From: Capsicum annuum
Taxonomy: Eukaryota > Streptophyta > Magnoliopsida > Solanales > Solanaceae
Direction: 5' to 3'
NCBI RefSeq assembly: GCF_002878395.1
Contig: NC_061115.1
Span: 52,492,787-52,556,786 of the forward strand
DNA length: 64,000 nt
Shown piece after piece: positions 58,869-64,000 of the stretch. The notes beneath the pieces were generated by a model. The model worked only from the letters and a program-made list of their open reading frames with translations, was not told the origin of the DNA and searched no databases. Each line of letters starts with the position of its first letter. The stretch's first letter is position 1. Position numbers and translations under genes: made by a program.

Positions 58869-60247
58869 TAAAGTTTTAATTGAGTGGAAAGTGTTAAATA
58901 ATGAAACTAAAACCATAATAGTAAAAGAAAACGTACAGTAGTTATTTTAAAATTTTAGGTGAGATTTTATTTTTCTTTTTTACTTAAAGTTTTCTATTAA
59001 ATTATTTTTTGTTCTCTTATCATATAGTATAGGATTTTTTTGGTTTCATATATTTCAAGACTCCTTTAACATGTATAGAAGGAAATAAAAAATTTACCAT
59101 TGTTAATTCTCTATATATTTTTCTTTTATCATATAATTTTGGACTTCTTGATTTTAAATATTAAAAATATAATCATATAATTTAAGGAAAATAGTGAAAA
59201 ACGATTTTGTCTATTGCATAGTATTTTAATGAAGGGCAACAAATTCAAATCATTTTTCTAAATAACTTCACACTTTTAATATATTATGGATATATATGTG
59301 TAAAGTGAAAAACATGCTTCAAGAAAACGAGACTTTTGTCTTATTTTATTTCAAAGGTGGTGTTGATATCTATTCTTGAGCACCGACTAATTTGAATTTA
59401 TGTTATTTAGTACGGGGATGTGATGGGACTGAGACGCTCTCTAAAAAAAAAAATTCTCTATTTTTGAGGCTCTTGAGACTTTAGTTAAGAATATAAAATT
59501 GTGTCTATCCCATTACAATCGTCGATAGCCTCATTAATAGTTGATATTGAGGGCATCTATTTTTAATTTCTGTGTATTAGAAGGTCAAATTTCTTATACC
59601 AAGTAAGAATTACCTTGAAATTTAACCTACTTTATCTAACGCGTACATATACACAAATTAGCATTGGCATTATACAATTAAATCTTTCTATAACAACATT
59701 ATTTATCTAAATTATTTTTAACTTCTATAAAAGAATGTTGTTACAGAATATACACAATATAACATAACATGAAAAATCAGTTGCAAAGAGAACTTGACCC
59801 TTAGGGGCATTTTGGTTGGGAAATAAGTTATCCTGAGATCAACTATCGCGGGATTAATTATTTCGAGAATAGTCCTACTATGAAGAAGGGATAAAATTAA
59901 AACTATAATTTCGGAATAACTAATTTCATAATGAGTTAATTTTTATTCCATCAAATATGGGATAGGCTTATTTTAAAATTAATCTGAAATTAGTTATTCT
60001 TTATCTCTTCTATCAAATGATTCCTTATAGTGAAATGTTATTATAAAGAATGATTGTCGTAGAGAGCCCTCTCTAACTGCATATAGAATTTATCTTTTGA
60101 TATTTCCCATAAATTTGATGTTTGGATTGACATTAAGAATATTATTGGTAGGGAACAAATGGGTATGCAGCACAAGGAATGGGGAAGAATATTGTTGGCG
60201 AAGGGTATGGAGGATTTCCTCAGTTTCAAACATCTTGGCCTCTTTGA
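56075..60247 (+). CDS. bHLH transcription factor, BEE/CIB type, six exons
   Basis: Exons read by frame and GT-AG borders: 56075-56509, 56858-56980, 57316-57381, 57666-57734, 57846-57926 and 60152-60247 (TGA). All introns fall between codons, and the joined frame codes 289 residues without a stop. Residues 1-145 are acidic, N/Q/S-rich with an alanine run (PATAAAAAQFF), likely an activation region. A basic string RKRKR (151-155) is a likely nuclear signal. The bHLH domain spans about 173-230: KRGQATDSHSLAER in exon 2, then LRREKINEKLRCLQELVPG and MLDVIINYVRSLQNQID. H181, E185 and R189 are the E-box/G-box-contacting triad. FLSMKLSAAS after helix 2 is typical of the BEE/CIB group, brassinosteroid- and light-linked growth factors; this role is from the family, not the sequence. 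Leu at 187, in the basic region, is where relatives usually have Val. Intron 5 is 2.2 kb and holds nested transposons. Start chosen as the first ATG in exon 1. Confidence 0.9.
57040..57180. repeat. Small repeat in intron 2 of the bHLH gene
   Basis: TTATGCGTTTCTATAATAGT at about 57022 and TTCTCTATGACAATATTTTC at about 57127 resemble the ends of the TGTTATA-type repeat at 59682-60075. Boundaries not resolved; partial or strongly decayed. Confidence 0.4.
57489..57607. mobile_element. Foldback MITE in intron 3 of the bHLH gene
   Basis: About 119 bases with inverted ends: left CTATGTTGTTCGGACTCT, right GAGAGTCATCCGAGCAAAAT then AG. Inner arms also pair (TGTTGGATCCTTTAAAAGTA against TTGTAACAATCCGACATG in part). 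This is a very common short palindromic element in Solanaceae introns. Target duplication not clear. Confidence 0.75.
58836..58866. repeat. (TA)n microsatellite in intron 5
   Basis: About 15 AT dinucleotides in a row inside intron 5 of the bHLH gene. Its length is likely variable between individuals. Confidence 0.9.
59682..60075. mobile_element. Small DNA transposon in intron 5, interrupted by a Tourist-like MITE
   Basis: Outer ends CTTTCTATAACAACATTATT and, inverted from the right, CTCTCTACGACAATCATTCT match over about 20 bases. The element is split at 59803/60025 by the MITE below. Related sequence lies at 54520-54720. No coding capacity. Confidence 0.55.
59804..60024. mobile_element. Tourist-like MITE with TTA target duplication
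   Basis: 221 bases beginning GGGGCATTTTGGTTGG and ending ATCAAATGATTCC (inverted GGAATCATTTGAT). TTA stands on both sides (59801-59803 and 60025-60027), the 3-base duplication of PIF/Harbinger-type elements. Inner words TTATCCTGAGATCAACTATC and GGGATTAATTATT form imperfect inverted pairs. Located in intron 5, about 130 bases before exon 6. Confidence 0.7.
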
Positions 60248-60510
60248 CCTAATCATCATCATCCTTTTAAGAAAATATATGTACTTATTTCATATTATTA
60301 CAGTACAATAATATATGTAACAGATAATTTAATATGTTTGGACTCCTATTTTATGATTAACCCTTCATTACCATTTCAGTTATCTTCTGTTTTTTGTAAT
60401 AATAATAATAATTTTATATTCAAAGTAGTTCCTCTATCAAAATGGTCACTGGTTTGAAGAAAATGCAACTATACTGTTAAATAGGTTGAGCTACCAACAA
60501 CGACCGCAAC
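60248..60510 (+). other. 3' untranslated and flanking region of the bHLH gene
   Basis: AT-rich sequence after the TGA. Candidate polyadenylation strings AATAAT occur at about 60307 and 60398-60408. No ORF. Confidence 0.5.
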
Positions 60511-61060
60511 AACAGCAACATACTGAAAGGTTAGGGGTGTACAGACCAAATCGTCAAGTCAAACTGAATCGACGAACCAAATTAAATCGAGAAAAAAACT
60601 GACTTATGGTTTGATCTGGTTGGTTTGGCGTTTAAAAAACAAAACGATCATTCTTGATTTGATTTGGTTTGGTGTTAACCAAAAAGAATCAAATCGAACC
60701 CGAATCAAACCGGCACACACACATATAAGTATACATATATATATATATATATGTATATACTAGATAAGTATGCTCATGCTTTACGTGAGCACAACATAAA
60801 AAGTATATATGTTTACTTCGAACTATAAAATTGAAGAATAAAAATTCAGGAAATTATTTTTCATGCGTTGAAAATGGTGGATGTTTCTAGAAATATTTTT
60901 GAGAAGAGAGGATATTTTTAAAGTGAGTTTAATGAGTACCGAAAAGACAATTTTACCCTTGATCGTCCTTGAACTCATCTTTATATATATACTAGATAGG
61001 TATGCTGGTGCGTTGCACGGGCCCAACACATATAATAGAAATAAACTAATCAGTGAGAAA
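60511..61060. repeat. Repeat cluster between the bHLH gene and the CNGC pseudogene
   Basis: The part 60525-60715 is a run of AACCAAA/AAATCGA/GGTTTG words in both orientations, a common Solanaceae repeat style, followed by (TA)n at 60737-60752. Two related segments, ATACTAGATAAGTATGCTCA at 60756 and ATACTAGATAGGTATGCTGG at 60987, each precede a GCACAACA or GCCCAACA string and form a direct repeat about 230 bases apart. Confidence 0.6.
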
Positions 61061-61633
61061 TTTTTTTTTACCTTTTTTCATCAGTTCATTCAATCATGCA
61101 CATTCTAATCCACATAGGCTTTGATACCGTTACGTACTTTGAACCAACAGTTATATTGTCTTTCCACTGTGAACAAATACAAATAGGCTCCAAGTACCTG
61201 AGGTCAGACGTTTGTGCATATTATACATGTGAACAAGAACATATATGCATAACATTACAACTGTACTGATCTCCGGTATAATTGGGAAATCAGTATCTTA
61301 GTAGGAATAGCACATGCAAATAGACTTGTCAATTATGCAATTCATAGATTAAATAGTACTCCAGTAGATAATGTCTTCCTCTCTTCTTTAAATTGACAGT
61401 ATGACCAATAATTTGAAATAACCAGCAGTTATATGATAATTTTATACTTATGTAAAGTTATAGAGTAAGTATTTTCATTAAACATGACAAGTTGTCCACT
61501 TCCAACATAACTCATTCTATTGGTCTCACAAGGATGTCATATTTTTGCTGAATACAGGTAAGAAATGTCAACATATTCTTGACCATAAACGAAAGAACAA
61601 TTGATATATGATAAGTGATATAAGAAAACATAC
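61061..61633. other. AT-rich sequence downstream of the CNGC pseudogene
   Basis: This is where the pore, S6 and nucleotide-binding exons of the channel should lie on minus. Reading all frames, none of these exons was recognised. Confidence 0.55.
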
Positions 61634-62522
61634 ATTGCTGACAATCATGAGTTGGAATAAAATGAGAGCAGCTCCAGCCAATGCCGTTTCAGTAAAAAAG
61701 CCTGTTGTCCTTTTTTATTTCTTTGTTTAATGGTATCATCCTAAAGATTCTTGGAATTCATTTTGCCAAAATAACAATATCCAACTGTTCTTTTGTCACC
61801 AGAGTAATGGGTCGATTTATGTTAGGAGTGATGATAAAGATCATAATCTGCACCAACATAAGGGTAAGTTTACATGTCAAATATATATCATACTGTCTTT
61901 AATCTTACTGAATATATATCAGACATATTGTCTTTGAAACATAATGTAATTAGAGACAAACCTGTGGGAGCGGAAGAACAGCTAGAATGTCAATGATTAG
62001 ATAAGATGAAAAGTATCTCTTAGCTATAAGGGATGGGTCGTCAATCAACTCACCCCTACCAAATACTCGAGATGAAGGAGCAATAAAGCCAGTACGAAAC
62101 TGCAGGATGATATGATAGACACAGAAAAGATCGGTGACTGATCGAAGAATAGAAATAGGGATCCTTAATGTACGATCCAAATCAATGCACTTCCTCTTGT
62201 TATCAATGATATGAATATCGAGGAACAATGGATCAATAGCCACTGGAATCATACAAGCTAAGACAAATATTTTTTTCCAGAACTGAAGAAATGATTCCTC
62301 AGGATCAAGAATTTTATTTCTTGATGATCCAGAATCTTTTCCCAAACTGCTACTTAGAGAAGGGACGAGCAGTAATTTTCTAATTAAGCCAGTTAATCCA
62401 TTGAATCCCCTCTCAATTCCTCTTCTAATAGTACTCATCCATGAGCTGGTTGATGTTTTACTGACTGAAAATATCCCATTATCTTCCGACTTACAGTCCT
62501 CAAACCTGAGTAGACCAGTCAT
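61634..62522 (-). pseudogene. Cyclic nucleotide-gated channel (CNGC) 5' fragment, pseudogene
   Basis: On minus, 62522-61962 is an intact stretch of 187 codons ending at a donor (CAG|GTTTG). It has a cytosolic N-terminus (RFEDCKSEDN), ILDPEESFLQFWKKIFVLAC leading into S1 (about 81-103), S2 (about 120-142), FRTGFIAPSSRVFGRGEL (142-159) and FIIDILAVLPLPQ-like S3 (YLIIDILAVLPLPQ). These are plant CNGC hallmarks: plasma-membrane cation channels opened by cyclic nucleotides and held back by calmodulin. A second exon, 61847-61634, follows an acceptor CAG. It shows PITLVTKEQL and IPRIFRMIPLNKE but has TGA between (after residue K) and a one-base frame change in a T run before TETALAGAA. S5, the pore, S6 and the nucleotide-binding domain are absent. 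It is about a quarter to a third of the usual 700-residue protein. A short N-terminal product could still be made, but no channel. Confidence 0.85.
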
Positions 62523-62699
62523 ATTAGATAGAAAATTTAAAGAATACTGCAGGATGGAAACACATATATTTTCTCATTTGAATCCACTTAATGTAGCATA
62601 CAATTAGTCACTGTTGTAGCTTATTGAATTCATTCTTTAAATAGATATTATGTTATTAATATGGAATTTTGTGTCAAGATACTCCTTCAATAATGTATC
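62523..62699. other. Upstream flank of the CNGC fragment
   Basis: AT-rich, 177 bases between the first in-frame ATG of the channel fragment and the LTR at 62700. It may contain part of an upstream exon or the 5' untranslated region; no signal can be fixed. Confidence 0.4.
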
Positions 62700-64000
62700 T
62701 GTAAGACCCACAAAATTCCTCGCTTAATTCAGTCCTTTAAGTTTGTTAAGGGGGTCTCAGACTTAGAAAATTCTAGCTAAGTTTCCAAACTTAGTTTATT
62801 TTAGCCTTCGAAAGTTGGCAATCTCATTTTGTGACCTTAATGTCCTTTAGTAGTCTATATTTTTGTTAATTCATGATCAGGAAGGTCAATAGGTGTTCCC
62901 GAACAAGTTTTGGATTTTTCGAACTGCGTTTAGACCACATTCGAAATCCCAAAACAGTGGACAAACACGATCTTGGCGCGCTGCGTCGCCTATCGCATTG
63001 GTTAATATTGTTGCAGGTTGCCAGAGTCAAACTCCTGAGACACGACGCGATCATGGCGCACGCGTCGAGTATCACGTCGATGGCAGCGACGCGCCGCGTT
63101 GATAACCACGTCGGTTATCGCATTGGCGCCGGCTACAGCGTCACTGGGCAGTTTTCATTCATTAAAAGCCGCGTCCTCAGGGTTATTTCAGTTGCTTTTC
63201 CACGCCCTTTAGCCCCATAACACAAAATTTAGCCCTCTTTTGGCTAATCATATTCATTATTCACAAAATCCTCAAGAACAAAACCCTAAGGCTATTAATT
63301 CAAGAATCAATTTCCAAGAGATTTCACCATCAACCTTCAAGAAATTATCAACTCAGGTATGTAAAGTGTTCATCCAAGGGTCCCTTTCACCCTTGGAGCT
63401 CAAGATACCTTTTCAAAATATGAATTTTGAATTCCATGTTGTGGGTTTATTTGTACATATGTTTATTTTGTGATATGATTTCCAAGATTGAATCTTTATT
63501 GAATTCTCATGACTTTATGTTAGTATGTGGATTGAAATCCTTAAATTTGAAGTGTTTGATATAGCCATGATGTGTTAGTTGTTGATTCATGCCCTAGAAA
63601 AGGTTATGTCTTCCATGTGTTTGTAAAAATATCTAAATGAATAAGAATTGTGTATTATGATCTATTTGTGATCTAAATGATGAATTCATGATGTACCCAT
63701 ATGTTCAAAATGACTCTCATGCTAAAGCTATGTCTTGTAATGATCTGGTAGAATGCTCATAAGTATGGATTTGTGAAACCATGATATGTTAGCATGCATT
63801 CATGTTCATGGGTAAGCTTATGACTTGCAAATATTTTATGAAATTTCTCAATGATTGTATTATCAATTATTGACAATGGTCATGTGTTCAAGAAGTGTCA
63901 TGTCCCATTTATTTTCATGCTATCGAGTCCTGGGGTATTTAATACCCGATAATTTAGTTATGTGCCTAGAGCCAGTGTCATTTTTCAAGATAACCTCAGT
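62700..64000 (+). repeat. Family B LTR, running off the window
   Basis: Begins TGTAAGACCCACAAAATTCC and aligns with the 5' LTR at 19662 through to the window end, including the GGGTAT-TTA-ATACCC hairpin at 63933-63947. Only the first 1.3 kb of an expected 2.5 kb is visible, so solo LTR and 5' LTR cannot be told apart. A CpG-dense patch at 62955-63140 (GCGCGCTGCGTCGCC, CACGACGCGATCATGGC) is far better kept than in the other two copies, suggesting a younger insertion. Open frames within it (62873-63220) come from the GC-rich patch and are not genes. Confidence 0.85.

Noticed and set aside
61061..61633. Remaining CNGC exons (pore, S6, nucleotide-binding domain)
   Set aside because: Searched on minus in all frames by eye; no pore or binding-domain strings found.
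62873..63220. 115-codon open frame on plus
   Set aside because: It covers the CpG-rich patch of the family B LTR, where stop codons are rare by composition; overlapping frames on both strands are open too.

Overview
This is plant nuclear DNA: AT-rich, intron-containing, and dominated by Ty3/gypsy LTR retrotransposons. The LTR families, the small foldback and Tourist-like elements, and the two gene families at the right end point to a Solanaceae species (tomato/potato/pepper/tobacco group). That is an inference from the repeats; the species cannot be fixed by eye. No rRNA, tRNA, organelle insertion, CRISPR array or bacterial-type operon was seen.

Bases 1 to about 53,310 are a nested pile of dead LTR elements with no host gene. 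(1) A minus-strand gypsy element (family A) occupies 12409 down to 3017: a 5' LTR part, gag and protease. It was split by an Athila-like non-autonomous element (3310-10565, exact target duplication AATCC), and its protease was then hit by a second gypsy element (family C, LTR 561-3016, gag running off the left edge). (2) Two copies of a non-autonomous element carrying a decayed 'putative plant transposon protein' type ORF lie tail to tail: one on plus (about 13701-18722), one on minus (18723-45235). (3) The LTR of the minus copy was split twice: by a gypsy element of family B (19662-28158, duplication ATAGA/ACAGA) and by a 12.7-kb Ogre/Tat-like gag-only element (28485-41205, duplication ATAGG). 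The Ogre-like element carries three minisatellite-like arrays in its 3' untranslated part. (4) A second family A element on plus (45868-53314) closes the block. All reading frames in these elements are broken, and both reverse transcriptases examined have lost a catalytic aspartate.

Bases 53315 to 62700 are the gene-bearing part. A complete six-exon basic helix-loop-helix transcription factor gene of the BEE/CIB type (56075-60247, plus, 289 residues) has small DNA transposons in its upstream region and introns. About 1.4 kb beyond it, on minus, is the 5' half of a cyclic nucleotide-gated channel gene (61634-62522). It is a pseudogene: its second recognisable exon has an in-frame stop and a frameshift, and the pore and nucleotide-binding exons are absent. 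A family B LTR starts 178 bases upstream of that remnant and fills the window to 64000. It has kept far more CpG than the other copies and looks youngest.

The only likely working gene is the bHLH factor. The rest is a record of successive insertions whose order can be read from target duplications and from which element interrupts which. Exon boundaries and element edges were placed by eye from splice dinucleotides, codon frame and terminal repeats.
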